A DNA stretch of 64,000 bases from Lachnospiraceae bacterium. Its GTDB lineage: Bacteria; Bacillota; Clostridia; Lachnospirales; Lachnospiraceae. Below, piece by piece: positions 33,241 to 42,604 of the stretch; the stretch's first letter is position 1; every line of letters begins with the position of its first letter. A program made the translations under genes and the position numbers. A model generated the notes under the pieces. It saw only the letters and a program-made list of their open reading frames with translations, did not search any database and was not told the DNA's origin. Location: assembly GCA_017469945.1 (NCBI GenBank), contig JAFUFI010000002.1, positions 1 to 64,000 of the forward strand. The letters run 5' to 3'.

Positions 33241-33293
33241 AAAGGTTTCCCTTAAGCACGAATGGATTTTGTGCATTATGCGGAAACCTTTTT
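33241..33293 (+). terminator. Rho-independent terminator after codY
   Basis: AAAGGTTTCC (33241-33250) pairs perfectly with GGAAACCTTT (33282-33291); an inner GCAC/GTGC helix extends it; T run follows. Confidence 0.8.
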
Positions 33294-33301
33294 AGGTTCT
33301 T

Positions 33302-33367
33302 CCCCCAATATTGAAAATGGTGCAGTGTTGTGGTAATATGATATCTGTATATCACATATATTGGGGG
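33302..33367. promoter_or_regulatory. Paired inverted operator around the flagellar operon promoter
   Basis: CCCCCAATAT (33302-33311) and ATATTGGGGG (33358-33367) are perfect inverted copies separated by 46 bp. The left copy touches the -35 box, and the right copy lies about 12-22 bases after the predicted start point. Only the right copy would be transcribed, so a DNA-level operator is more likely than an RNA stem. No regulator binding this motif is known to me. Confidence 0.5.
33311..33339 (+). promoter_or_regulatory. Sigma-A type promoter of the fla/che operon
   Basis: TTGAAA (33311-33316), 17 bases, TAATAT (33334-33339). It is the only good promoter between the codY terminator and flgB. 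Confidence 0.75.
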
Positions 33368-33411
33368 TAGTGCGCGCAAACAGAGCTTATTTTGTGCTCG
33401 GAAAGGCAATT

Positions 33412-33804
33412 ATGATCGGAACAAACGCATTTGATTATATTAATGTTTTGGAGAAAGCCGCTGATGCATCATGGCTCAGAAACGAAGCTATCGCCAACAA
33501 TATAGCAAACGTGGATACGCCCAACTACAAGCGTCAGGATGTTGATTTCGAAAGCGTCTTGGCAAGAGAGCTCGGAAACAATGTGCTCGTTGATACGGAT
33601 ACAAAGGTAGGAAGGGTCAATCTATCTCACTTAAGAGTCGGAACATATACCGACGCCGCCAATTTCTCCTACAGACTTGACGGCAACAATGTTGACATCG
33701 AAAACGAAAACGTTTATCTGGCTCAAAACCAGCTTAAATATCAGGGACTTATAAAGAGCATTACTCAGGAGTTCCAAAACCTTCAAACCGTTATGAGAAA
33801 GTAG
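33412..33804 (+). CDS. flgB: Flagellar basal-body rod protein FlgB
   Basis: FlgB forms the proximal rod. The ATG at 33412 follows GGAAAGG; a frame from 33361 would begin in the operator. The 130-residue product carries the rod-protein motif NIANVDTPNYKRQDVDFE (about 30-47), common to axial proteins exported by the flagellar type III apparatus, and ends with a short helical C terminus. First gene of the operon. Confidence 0.95.
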   Translation: MIGTNAFDYINVLEKAADASWLRNEAIANNIANVDTPNYKRQDVDFESVLARELGNNVLVDTDTKVGRVNLSHLRVGTYTDAANFSYRLDGNNVDIENENVYLAQNQLKYQGLIKSITQEFQNLQTVMRK

Positions 33805-33835
33805 TTTTTTGTAAGAAAGATCAGAGGGCAAAAAT

Positions 33836-34285
33836 ATGAGTATGTTTACTTCTTTTGATACAAGTGCATCCGGCCTTACCGCTCAAAGATACCGTATGGA
33901 TATAATCGCGGAAAATGTTGCAAACGCCAACACGACCCGTACGGAGGACGGCACTCCCTACAGAAGAAAAGTCGTTGTCTTTGAGGAAAAGGGCGTCAGA
34001 AACAGCGATTCCTTCAGCCATGTTCTCGGAAGCATCTCAAAGAATTACGCCGGAAAGGGCGTTAAGGTGACTAAGGTTTTTGAGGATAATGTCACCGAGA
34101 TGAATATGGTCTACGATCCTTCAAATCCCGATGCGGACGAGAACGGATATGTTACCTACCCTAACGTAAATATTATTACCGAGATGACGAACCTCATTGA
34201 CGCCAGCCGTTCGTATGAGGCAAACGCCACCGCGTTTAACGCAAGCAAGTCTATGGCTCAGACCGGTCTTGAGCTTGGACAGTAG
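33836..34285 (+). CDS. flgC: Flagellar basal-body rod protein FlgC
   Basis: FlgC is a proximal rod protein of 149 residues. The N-terminal axial motif is ENVANANTTRTEDGTPYRRK and the C-terminal helix is NLIDASRSYEANATAFN followed by KSMAQTGLELGQ, both diagnostic. Located between flgB and fliE as in most bacteria. Confidence 0.96.
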   Translation: MSMFTSFDTSASGLTAQRYRMDIIAENVANANTTRTEDGTPYRRKVVVFEEKGVRNSDSFSHVLGSISKNYAGKGVKVTKVFEDNVTEMNMVYDPSNPDADENGYVTYPNVNIITEMTNLIDASRSYEANATAFNASKSMAQTGLELGQ

Positions 34286-34355
34286 TTTTAATGCTGCCCG
34301 GATCTGCCCGGTGAAAAGATAAAGAGATTTTAGTTTCCGTATTCAGAGGTAGAAT

Positions 34356-34691
34356 ATGAACGCTGCTATGGTACGCGCTATGACAGGCGCAACAAATGAT
34401 GTCACAAAGCTGACAAACGTTAAAGGTCTTGGGATGAACAGTTCCCAGGTAAAGACCGACGGAACTATGTTTGAGGCGGCTTTAAACAGTGCCATCAACA
34501 ATATTACAAAAACAAACAGCTATCTGTCCGATGCCGAGAACCAGGAGATTCTCTTTGCCCTCGGCGAGAGTGACTCGACTCACGACCTTACCATTGCTCT
34601 CGAAAAGGCATCGACGGCTCTGCAATATACTGTCGCTATAAGAGACAGAGTCCTTGAAGCTTACAAGGAGCTTATGCAGATCCAGATTTAA
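34356..34691 (+). CDS. fliE: Flagellar hook-basal body complex protein FliE
   Basis: FliE links the MS ring to the rod. The 111-residue product ends with the family signature SDSTHDLTIALEKASTALQY and AIRDRVLEAYKELMQIQI. A GAGG ribosome binding site precedes the ATG. Gene order flgB-flgC-fliE-fliF supports the call. Confidence 0.95.
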   Translation: MNAAMVRAMTGATNDVTKLTNVKGLGMNSSQVKTDGTMFEAALNSAINNITKTNSYLSDAENQEILFALGESDSTHDLTIALEKASTALQYTVAIRDRVLEAYKELMQIQI

Positions 34692-34750
34692 AAAGCTTTG
34701 ATCTACAAGTCCTGCGATTTAAGAATCCCCAATAAAGGAGGCACATTCCA

Positions 34751-36346
34751 ATGCCTGAATGGTTACGGAATATCTTTAACAGAATAAAGGAATGGTGGCT
34801 TAAATTTACCACAAGACAAAAGGCTATAATCATTTTCCTTGCGGTTGTTGCTATCGTCACGTTTATAGTCATCCTTACCGTGGTTACACGCCCCAGGTTT
34901 ACAACCATTCGAGTATCGGAGACCACAAAGGAGTCCAATGAAGTAACCACAATACTTGAGGATGCGGGGATTGAATATCGTATATCTTCAAACGCTCTTG
35001 TTATAAGCGTTAAGACAGAAGACCTTGCGGCAGCCGAGCTTGCAATAGCTTCCTCGGGATATGTGCCGGACAGCTTTTCACTTGCCGACGCCCAGAGTTC
35101 ATCCCTTTCAACAACTACTCTCGACAGACAAAGAAGCTATCAGAAGTACGATGAGACAGGGATCGTCAATATGATCAAGACTATCGAGGGCGTTAAGGGA
35201 GTAAAGGTCAAGATACATGTTCCCAATGATGTGGGAACCCTTTTATCCGAACAGCAGGAATCCTCCGCGTATATACAGTTAGAGACCGGCGTTACCTTTA
35301 ACGCAGGCTCTGCTCAAGGAATCGCGAAAGCGGTAGCCACCTGCCTCGGAAACCAGACTACTTCGAACATTACGATCCTTGATAATGACGGAAATATGCT
35401 CTTTGTAGGAGGAGACGATTACACCACAGCGGGTATCGCCAACTCTATGCAGGAGCTTCAAAATACTGCCGAATCCTATATTTCAAATCAGGTTAAAAAG
35501 GTTCTTTACGGTACAAACCAGTACAACAATATCGAAGTTACCAGCCATCTTAATATGGATTATGCGAACTACGAGGATACCGTAAAAGAGTATTCCGTTA
35601 CCGGAGACAGAACCGAAGGTTACTTATCCCATCAGGAAACATACGAGTCCGAGTCTACGAACGGAGTAGGGGGAGTACCCGGAACCGATTCAAACGGTGA
35701 GGGACAGACCTATGTCTACCAGGACGCTGAAAACAGCGAGGCTTCAACTGCGGAAACGGTAAGCGATTATCTTCCCAACGAGCATTCGAGGTACGCGGTA
35801 ATACCTGCGGGCTCTATTGATTACGGCAAATCATCCCTTTCTATCGCCGCGATCACCTTCAAGGAGGTTTATGAGAAAGATGCCAAGACTATGGGACTTT
35901 TGGACGGCATCAGCTGGGATGAATACAAGCTTGCCAACTCTTCGGACAAAAAGCTTGAGGTAGATGAAGAGTTCTACCGTATGGTAGCCAATGCCACCGG
36001 AGTTCCGGTTGAGAATATTACGATTGTTGCGTATGAGTCACCCCTTTTCTACGACAAGGAAAGCCTTAACGTTAGCTGGACAACGGTTCTTTCCGTAGCT
36101 CTGTTTTTGCTTATCCTTATACTCCTTGTAGTCGTAGTACTTCGGAGCATGGCAGTCAAGAAGGAAGAGCCTCAGGAGGAGGAACTTTCCGTGGAGACTA
36201 TTTTGCAATCTACGCCCGAATCAACTATCGAGGATATCGATGTGGAGACAAAGTCCGAAACCAGAAAAATGGTGGAGAAGTTTGTGGACGAGAATCCCGA
36301 AGCTGCCGCTATATTGCTTAGAAACTGGCTTACCGAAGAATGGTAA
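34751..36346 (+). CDS. fliF: Flagellar MS-ring protein FliF
   Basis: FliF builds the MS ring in the cytoplasmic membrane. The 531-residue product has two transmembrane helices (about 25-45 and 445-465) flanking the periplasmic ring-building domains, with YscJ/FliF motifs around LARA-type region DRQRSYQKYDETGIVNMI. The C-terminal cytoplasmic tail (EAAAILLRNWLTEEW) is the FliG-binding segment. AAAGGAGG precedes the ATG. Confidence 0.96.
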   Translation: MPEWLRNIFNRIKEWWLKFTTRQKAIIIFLAVVAIVTFIVILTVVTRPRFTTIRVSETTKESNEVTTILEDAGIEYRISSNALVISVKTEDLAAAELAIASSGYVPDSFSLADAQSSSLSTTTLDRQRSYQKYDETGIVNMIKTIEGVKGVKVKIHVPNDVGTLLSEQQESSAYIQLETGVTFNAGSAQGIAKAVATCLGNQTTSNITILDNDGNMLFVGGDDYTTAGIANSMQELQNTAESYISNQVKKVLYGTNQYNNIEVTSHLNMDYANYEDTVKEYSVTGDRTEGYLSHQETYESESTNGVGGVPGTDSNGEGQTYVYQDAENSEASTAETVSDYLPNEHSRYAVIPAGSIDYGKSSLSIAAITFKEVYEKDAKTMGLLDGISWDEYKLANSSDKKLEVDEEFYRMVANATGVPVENITIVAYESPLFYDKESLNVSWTTVLSVALFLLILILLVVVVLRSMAVKKEEPQEEELSVETILQSTPESTIEDIDVETKSETRKMVEKFVDENPEAAAILLRNWLTEEW

Positions 36347-36358
36347 AAAGGAGATATT

Positions 36359-37378
36359 ATGGCAAGAGGTTCTTCTGAATCATCAATTTCAGGATTACAA
36401 AAGGCCGCAATACTGCTCATTGTCTTAGGACCTGAGAGATCTGCGGGTATATTCAAACATCTCAAGGAAGAGGAAATAGAAGAGCTTACTCTTGAGATTG
36501 CCAATACAAGAAGCGTTACGCCTCAGGTAAAAGAGGATGTTATCAACGAATTCTACGAGGTCTGCCTTGCACAGCAGTACATCGCGGAAGGTGGTATTAC
36601 ATACGCCAAGGAGCTTTTGGAAAACGCTCTCGGAAACGACAAGGCTATGGAGGTTATCGGACGTCTTACCGCATCCTTGCAGGTTAAGCCCTTCGAGTTT
36701 GTCCGCAAGACCGACGCATCACAGCTCATCAACTTTATCCAGGACGAGCACCCTCAGACCATCGCCCTTATCCTTTCATATCTGTCCCCTCAGCAGGCAG
36801 GACAGATCATCGCTGCTCTCGCTCCCGACAGACAGGCGGATGTTGCAAAGCGTATCGCCGTTATGGACAGAACAAGTCCCGATATCATCAAGGAGGTGGA
36901 GAAAGTGCTCGAATCAAAGCTTGCTTCCCTCGTCAACCAGGATTACACCATTATCGGCGGTGTCGACTCTGTTGTTGAAATCCTCAACTCTGTTGACCGC
37001 GGTACTGAGAAACATATTATGGAATCTCTCGAGATCGAAGAGCCCGAGCTTGCCGACGAGATCAGAAAGAAGATGTTCGTATTCGAGGATATCCTCCTTC
37101 TCGACGACAAGTCCATTCAGCGTGTGCTTAGAGATGTTGACAACAACGACCTCGGAATTGCTCTTAAGGGTGCGAACGAACAGGTTCAGAACGCGATCTT
37201 CAACAACCTTTCAAAGCGTCTTGCAACTATGATACGAGAGGATATGGAATTTATGGGCCCTGTTCGTATGAAGGACGTGGAAGAAGCTCAGCAAAAGATC
37301 GTAAACATCATAAGAAAGCTGGAAGATGCCGGCGAGATCATTATTTCCAGAGGCGGAGGCGACGAGATAATTGCCTAA
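36359..37378 (+). CDS. fliG: Flagellar motor switch protein FliG
   Basis: FliG is the torque-generating ring of the switch. The 339-residue product has the FliG N, middle (EHPQTIALILSYLSP, about 133-147) and C domains; the last includes charged residues of the torque helix in KSIQRVLRDVDNNDLGIAL. Starts 12 bases after fliF with AAAGGAG. Its last codons overlap the fliH start. Confidence 0.97.
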   Translation: MARGSSESSISGLQKAAILLIVLGPERSAGIFKHLKEEEIEELTLEIANTRSVTPQVKEDVINEFYEVCLAQQYIAEGGITYAKELLENALGNDKAMEVIGRLTASLQVKPFEFVRKTDASQLINFIQDEHPQTIALILSYLSPQQAGQIIAALAPDRQADVAKRIAVMDRTSPDIIKEVEKVLESKLASLVNQDYTIIGGVDSVVEILNSVDRGTEKHIMESLEIEEPELADEIRKKMFVFEDILLLDDKSIQRVLRDVDNNDLGIALKGANEQVQNAIFNNLSKRLATMIREDMEFMGPVRMKDVEEAQQKIVNIIRKLEDAGEIIISRGGGDEIIA

Positions 37379-38285
37379 TCTTTTGAAAACATCTTATGTG
37401 AATATCAGCAATAAAGATAAGCGCGTTATCGACATGAATGCGCTTATGGAAGCCAAGCTCGAGAAAATGCGCCAGGAAGAGCAAAGAAAGGCGCAGGAAA
37501 GATTTGTCGAAGGACTAAATGCCGAAGTCGTTGATGAAAACGGCGAGCCCATAGAAGGGGCGCAGGAAGGCGTAGAGGGTCTTTTTGCCGAAAACGGCGA
37601 AGAGGCGGAGTATGACGGCGAAGGTGTTATGGCAGAAAGCGCAGGAGGGGCTAATATAGGTCCTTCCGCTTTTATAGACAAAGCCAACGAAGAAGCTGCT
37701 ATGATCATCGAAAAAGCCCATATCGAGGCAAATGAGATCATAGAAAACGCCAGGGCAAGGGCTCAGGCGGATGCCGACGGAATATACGCCGAGGCCAACG
37801 AACGCGGTTACAATGAAGGCTCGGAGAGAGCAAGAGCCGAATACGAAGAAAAACAGGCACAGCTCGCGGAGAGGGAAAAACAGCTCGAGGCGCAGTACGC
37901 GGAGAGCTTTGAATCCATAGAGACCGAGCTTGTTGATACTATCACGGATATCTACGAATATATTTTTAATATTGATCTGTCCGGTGAAAGAGGAATACTT
38001 CTTCACTTAATAGAGAGCGCGATGCGCAAGATCGAAGGGACAAAGAGCTTTTTCGTACATGTATCCGCGGAAGATGCGGCTTACGTTACGATGCAAAAGA
38101 AAGCGCTTGAAGCAGCGGCTACTCACCCCGACAGTATCGTTGAGGTTATAGAGGACATATCTCTTTCCAAGAATCAATGCTTTATTGAGACTGACGGCGG
38201 TATTTTTGACTGCGGTCTGGATACGGAGCTTACAGAGCTTTCAAACAAGCTTAAGGTTCTCTCCTACGAGAAAAAATCATATTAG
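37371..38285 (+). CDS. fliH: Flagellar assembly protein FliH
   Basis: FliH binds and regulates the export ATPase FliI. The TTG start at 37371 overlaps fliG by 8 bases and gives the conserved N terminus NLLKTSYVNISNKDKRVID seen in Clostridia; GGAGGC lies upstream. The 304-residue product has a long alanine/glutamate-rich coiled coil (about 95-175) and a globular C-terminal domain (about 180-300). An acidic insertion around 55-90 is variable in the family. Confidence 0.9.
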   Translation: MPNLLKTSYVNISNKDKRVIDMNALMEAKLEKMRQEEQRKAQERFVEGLNAEVVDENGEPIEGAQEGVEGLFAENGEEAEYDGEGVMAESAGGANIGPSAFIDKANEEAAMIIEKAHIEANEIIENARARAQADADGIYAEANERGYNEGSERARAEYEEKQAQLAEREKQLEAQYAESFESIETELVDTITDIYEYIFNIDLSGERGILLHLIESAMRKIEGTKSFFVHVSAEDAAYVTMQKKALEAAATHPDSIVEVIEDISLSKNQCFIETDGGIFDCGLDTELTELSNKLKVLSYEKKSY

Positions 38286-38298
38286 ACTTTTAAAATAG

Positions 38299-39621
38299 AT
38301 GGCTACACAAATAGACATTAAAAAATATAATAAAGTCAAGGAAATGAACTTTTTCCTGAAAAAAGGCAAGGTTGTAAATGTTGTCGGCCTTACCATAGAA
38401 TCCGCAGGCCCCGATGCAAAGCTCGGGGATTTGTGTATTATAAAGCCTGAGGATGAAGACGGGGAAATGCTCAAACCGATCATGGCGGAGGTTGTAGGCT
38501 TCCGCGATAAAAAGACTCTTCTTATGCCCTATGACGCTACGGACGGAATCGGCCTCGGAAGCATCGTTGAAAACACAGGCTACCCCTTAAGGGTTGCCGT
38601 ATCGGATGAACTCCTCGGAAAGAGTCTTAACGGACTTGGAATCCCTACGGACGGGATCCCCGTTGAGGGCGAGTACTACCCGGTTGATGCCACGGCTCCC
38701 GATCCATTAAAAAGAGAGATCATTGATGAGGTTTTGCCCCTTGGAGTTAAAGCCGTTGACGGACTTATCACCCTTGGAAAAGGACAGCGTATCGGTATCT
38801 TCGCCGGCTCCGGCGTCGGTAAGTCTACGTTAATGGGTATGTTCGCGAGAAATACAAAGGCGGATGTAAACGTCATCGCTCTTATCGGAGAGCGAGGCAG
38901 AGAGGTTCGCGAGTTTATAGAGAGGGACCTCGGCGAAGAAGGTATGAAGCGAAGCGTTGTTGTTGTCGCAACGAGCGACAGACCTGCTCTTGAGCGTAAA
39001 AAAGCCGCTATGACCGCAACCGCCATCGCTGAGTATTTCAGAGACTGCGGAAAAGATGTGCTCCTTATGATGGACTCCCTTACCCGTTTTTCCATGGCTC
39101 AAAGAGAGATCGGTCTTGCAAGCGGCGAACCGCCGGTTACAAGAGGATATCCCCCCAGCGTATATTCGGAGATGCCGAAACTCCTTGAGAGGGCGGGAAG
39201 AAGTGATAAAGGATCGATCACGGGTCTTTATACCGTTCTTGTTGACGGAGATGATTTTAACGAGCCTATTACGGATACCGCAAGAAGTATTCTTGACGGA
39301 CATATTATGCTCGACAGAAGGCTGGGACATAAAAACCATTACCCAGCCATCGACGTTTTACAGAGCATCTCGAGATGTATGAGTATGATCGCGGATAAGG
39401 AACATAAAGTGGCAGCCGGCAAGCTTAAAACCGTCCTTGCGACGTATGGTGAGGCGGAAGACCTTATAAATATCGGCGCCTATAAAAACGGTTCCAACCC
39501 CAAGATTGATTACGCCATTTCCAAGATTGATGAGGTAAATGCTTTTCTTTGTCAGGAGACGGATGAAAAGTTTACCTTCGAGGAAAGCATAAATATGCTC
39601 CGGGGGCTTTTTGAAGATTAA
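38299..39621 (+). CDS. fliI: Flagellum-specific ATPase FliI
   Basis: FliI energises and loads flagellar type III export. The 440-residue product resembles F1-ATPase beta: Walker A FAGSGVGKSTLMGMFARN (about 172-189), Walker B VLLMMDSLTRFSMAQREI, and the GEPPVTRGYPPSVYSEMPK block of the family. Overlaps fliJ by one base (TAATG). Confidence 0.97.
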   Translation: MATQIDIKKYNKVKEMNFFLKKGKVVNVVGLTIESAGPDAKLGDLCIIKPEDEDGEMLKPIMAEVVGFRDKKTLLMPYDATDGIGLGSIVENTGYPLRVAVSDELLGKSLNGLGIPTDGIPVEGEYYPVDATAPDPLKREIIDEVLPLGVKAVDGLITLGKGQRIGIFAGSGVGKSTLMGMFARNTKADVNVIALIGERGREVREFIERDLGEEGMKRSVVVVATSDRPALERKKAAMTATAIAEYFRDCGKDVLLMMDSLTRFSMAQREIGLASGEPPVTRGYPPSVYSEMPKLLERAGRSDKGSITGLYTVLVDGDDFNEPITDTARSILDGHIMLDRRLGHKNHYPAIDVLQSISRCMSMIADKEHKVAAGKLKTVLATYGEAEDLINIGAYKNGSNPKIDYAISKIDEVNAFLCQETDEKFTFEESINMLRGLFED

Positions 39622-40076
39622 TGGCAAGATTTAGATTCTCTCTCCAGAATGTACTGGATATCAAAGTTCAGATGGAAAGCATGGCTAAGCAGGAATTTTC
39701 TGCCGCCGCCGCTTATCTTTCAGAGGAAGAAGAAAAGCTTCGAAGGCTTTACTCAAAAAAAGAGAGCCTTGAGGAAGAAGCAAAAAAGCTCCTTCTCGGG
39801 AACCTGAATTTCAGGGATATTGACGATAACCAGCTTGCGATAATGCAGACTAAAGAGTTGGTAATGGAACAGGAGAAAGCCGTGGAAAAGGCTAAGGAGG
39901 CTTTGGAGAGGGCGAGAGTTAAAATGGCTGAGGCCGTTATGGAAAGAAAGACTTACGAAAGGCTCAGAGAAAAGGCTTTTGAGGAGTACCGGCTTGAAGA
40001 AAACAGGGCCGAGGGAAAGACAATCGACGAGCTTACAAGCTATGTTCACGGCCGTAAGGCTCTGTCTGAAAAGTAA
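39621..40076 (+). CDS. fliJ: Flagellar export protein FliJ
   Basis: The 151-residue, highly charged coiled-coil protein starts FRFSLQNVLDIKVQ, the FliJ signature, and is helical throughout. FliJ is the stalk-like partner of the FliI hexamer and escorts chaperones to FlhA. Translationally coupled to fliI. Confidence 0.92.
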   Translation: MARFRFSLQNVLDIKVQMESMAKQEFSAAAAYLSEEEEKLRRLYSKKESLEEEAKKLLLGNLNFRDIDDNQLAIMQTKELVMEQEKAVEKAKEALERARVKMAEAVMERKTYERLREKAFEEYRLEENRAEGKTIDELTSYVHGRKALSEK

Positions 40077-40107
40077 GTAAAAGATAATCGAATAAAAGGA
40101 ACATAAA

Positions 40108-40989
40108 ATGGCTAAGAATATGACGCCGGAAGAAAAGGCGGCAGCGGAAGAGCGTAAAAAGCTCGAAAACGAAAAGAAACAACTTAAAAAAGACCAGGCC
40201 AAATCCAAAGCCGAGGCGAAAAAGAGAGCAAAAGAGATCGCCAAGCAGGAAGAGGCTCTTGATGAGGAGAAGGAAGGAAACGGATTTGTTACTTTCCTTG
40301 CCACTGTTTTTATTGTCGTTTTATGGCTTGCGGTGGTCGTTGTTGTAATAAAGCTTGATGTGGGCGGATTCGGAAGCTCTGTTATGACTCCTATTTTGAA
40401 GGATGTTCCGATCCTTAATACCATCCTTCCCAAGAGCACCCAGAGCATTACGGGAGATCCCGACAGCTACGGCGGATATTCTTCCCTTGAGGAGGCTGTA
40501 AATCAGATAGCCGTACTCGAGATGCAGCTTGATTCTCTTCAGACTTCAAATACCGCTAAAGACGAGCAGATAGCCGAGCTCACCGCAGAGGTTACGAGAC
40601 TTAAAGAGTTTGAAAAGATGCAGGTGGAGTTTCAGCGTATCAGGAACCAGTTCTATGAAGAGGTTATCTACGCCGAGAACGGACCCGGAGCCGAAGAATA
40701 CAGAAAATACTACGAGACTATGGATCCTACAACTGCGGAATATCTCTACAAGCAGGTTGTGGCCCAGCTTGAGGCCGATGCCGAGATACAGGCATACGCT
40801 CTTGCTTACTCGTCTATGAAGCCTAAACAGGCGGCCGGAATATTTGAGAAGATGACGGATGCGGACGGCCTTAAACTTGCCGCTAAGATATTGCAGGCTA
40901 TGACCGCCGAAGACAGAGGAAAGATCCTCGGCGTTATGGATGCTGAGGTTGCTGCGAAGCTTACAAAGATCATGGACCCTGACAATTAG
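40108..40989 (+). CDS. MotE/YlxF-like flagellar operon membrane protein
   Basis: The 293-residue protein has a long lysine/glutamate-rich cytoplasmic helix (1-55), one transmembrane segment (about 60-83), an external coiled coil (about 130-165) and a C-terminal MgtE-N-like helical domain (about 205-290, with KQAAGIFEKM and AAKILQAMTAEDRGKILGVM). This layout matches YlxF of Bacillus and MotE, which stabilise stators or the basal body. Position between fliJ and fliK is that of ylxF. Exact role is inferred. Confidence 0.82.
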   Translation: MAKNMTPEEKAAAEERKKLENEKKQLKKDQAKSKAEAKKRAKEIAKQEEALDEEKEGNGFVTFLATVFIVVLWLAVVVVVIKLDVGGFGSSVMTPILKDVPILNTILPKSTQSITGDPDSYGGYSSLEEAVNQIAVLEMQLDSLQTSNTAKDEQIAELTAEVTRLKEFEKMQVEFQRIRNQFYEEVIYAENGPGAEEYRKYYETMDPTTAEYLYKQVVAQLEADAEIQAYALAYSSMKPKQAAGIFEKMTDADGLKLAAKILQAMTAEDRGKILGVMDAEVAAKLTKIMDPDN

Positions 40990-41025
40990 GGTCCATGAAA
41001 ATCCGAAAATATTTTTATTTTGCCC

Positions 41026-41052
41026 TAAATATTTTATTCTGTTCTCCGATAA
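41026..41052 (+). promoter_or_regulatory. Sigma-D (sigma-28 type) promoter upstream of fliK
   Basis: TAAA (41026-41029), 15 bases, TCCGATAA (41045-41052), close to the sigma-D consensus GCCGATAT and nearly the same as the site at 14688-14714. It would give extra late expression of fliK, flgD, the TIGR02530 gene and flgE. Confidence 0.6.
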
Positions 41053-41098
41053 AATAGATGAAGTCCTAAAATAATTTCATACGGAAAGGAGAACGCTT

Positions 41099-42589
41099 AT
41101 GGGCAGCACATCCGTTAAAGATGTGGGAAATCTGCTTGGTGGTCTGAGTATCGGAGCTCAGAGCATGATGATGGGTAAGATTTCCACAGACGCTAAAAGC
41201 GCATCGCCGGGATTTAAGAGTTTCTTATCTGCAGGAGAGATGAATGCAGAAAAAGATACTCCAGAGATAAAGACAGCGGCGATGGACAAGCATCCTGCAG
41301 GAAAAGGTGAAGATACCTCGGACCGAATTGCCGGAGAGGACAAGGCTGATGCCGGAAAGACAACAGCCGCCGATAAAAAGCAGGATACTAAAAACGAAGA
41401 TGCCGATATGACAAACGGCAAACAAGTTAAGGGACAGGGTCTATCCGAAAAAAGCGAAAAAGCTGTTATAGGTGACGAAACCGAAATTACAGTAGCTTTA
41501 GAGGAAGCGGCAGCAACGCTTCTTAACCAAATTATCGAGATTTTGGATATTACCCCCGAAGAAGCTGAAAATATCATGGACGATATGAGTATTAAAAATA
41601 CCGAGCTTTTAGATCCCGAGACCCTTTCTGCTTTTGCTCTTCGTGCGATGGGTGAAGAGGATTCCCTCTCACTTCTTACAAACGAAACCCAATTTGAGCA
41701 ATTTCAGAATATCAATCAGGCACTTAAAGAAGTGCTTTCTTCCGAGAGTCCTTTTGAGGGAATAGATATTTCCGAGCTTAAAAATATTGCAGCCGGAGAG
41801 ATCGAAATCGCAGATGATGCAATCCCGGCAAAAGAGATAATCCCGGAGGAAATGATAAGACCCGCAGAGGTTAAGAAAGAGGATGCTCCCCTTAAGCCGG
41901 TAAGTGATAAGGAAATCGCTTCAGAGCTTGAGCAGGTGGAGGTCACTTCCGGAAATACCTTGGGAGCGAGAGCACTTCTTAAAAACTCTTCTTCGCATTT
42001 TGAAGGAAGAGGAAACGAAGGAAACAGGGGCGAGTTAAATTCAGGGATGAACTTCGCTCAGCAGCTTGTTACCGAGGTAAATACACCTCTTGAGGCCGAC
42101 TTTGCGGGCCAGATAAGGGAAACCGTATCGCCGCAGGAGATCGCGAACCAGATAATGGACTATATGCGTTCCCAGGTTAAGCCGGATATGCAGACCCTTG
42201 AGATGCAGCTTCATCCCGCGTCCCTCGGAAACATTCAGATAAATCTGGTACATAAGGACGGAGCCGTTACCGCGAACTTCATTGCGGCCAACGAGCAGGT
42301 AAGAGCGGTTCTCGAAAACCAGATGATCCAACTTCAGGAAAGATTTGAAGAACAGGGAATCAAGGTTAATTCCATCGAAGTATCCGTCGGAGCCCAGCTT
42401 TCCGACCAGAACCTCTCCGAAGGAAACGGGGGAAGCAAAGAGAGCGAAAGCAAGGAAAAGAACAAAGTCAGAAAGATAAACTTTGCATCCGATTTCGATG
42501 AAGAGAACCTTGAAGAGCTTGAAGATGACGAGCGCATAGCCGCAGAGATGATGGCGGCAAACGGACAGACGATGGATGCCCGCGCATAA
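41099..42589 (+). CDS. fliK: Flagellar hook-length control protein FliK
   Basis: FliK measures hook length and switches export specificity. The 496-residue product has a long, low-complexity acidic N-terminal ruler part (1-320) and the Flg_hook domain (about 335-440) with EMQLHPASLGNIQINLV and QEQGIK-type pattern (RFEEQGIKVNSIEVSVG). The C terminus is acidic. AAAGGAG precedes the ATG. Name supported by position before flgD. Confidence 0.92.
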   Translation: MGSTSVKDVGNLLGGLSIGAQSMMMGKISTDAKSASPGFKSFLSAGEMNAEKDTPEIKTAAMDKHPAGKGEDTSDRIAGEDKADAGKTTAADKKQDTKNEDADMTNGKQVKGQGLSEKSEKAVIGDETEITVALEEAAATLLNQIIEILDITPEEAENIMDDMSIKNTELLDPETLSAFALRAMGEEDSLSLLTNETQFEQFQNINQALKEVLSSESPFEGIDISELKNIAAGEIEIADDAIPAKEIIPEEMIRPAEVKKEDAPLKPVSDKEIASELEQVEVTSGNTLGARALLKNSSSHFEGRGNEGNRGELNSGMNFAQQLVTEVNTPLEADFAGQIRETVSPQEIANQIMDYMRSQVKPDMQTLEMQLHPASLGNIQINLVHKDGAVTANFIAANEQVRAVLENQMIQLQERFEEQGIKVNSIEVSVGAQLSDQNLSEGNGGSKESESKEKNKVRKINFASDFDEENLEELEDDERIAAEMMAANGQTMDARA

Positions 42590-42604
42590 GAAAGGAGTAC
42601 CACT

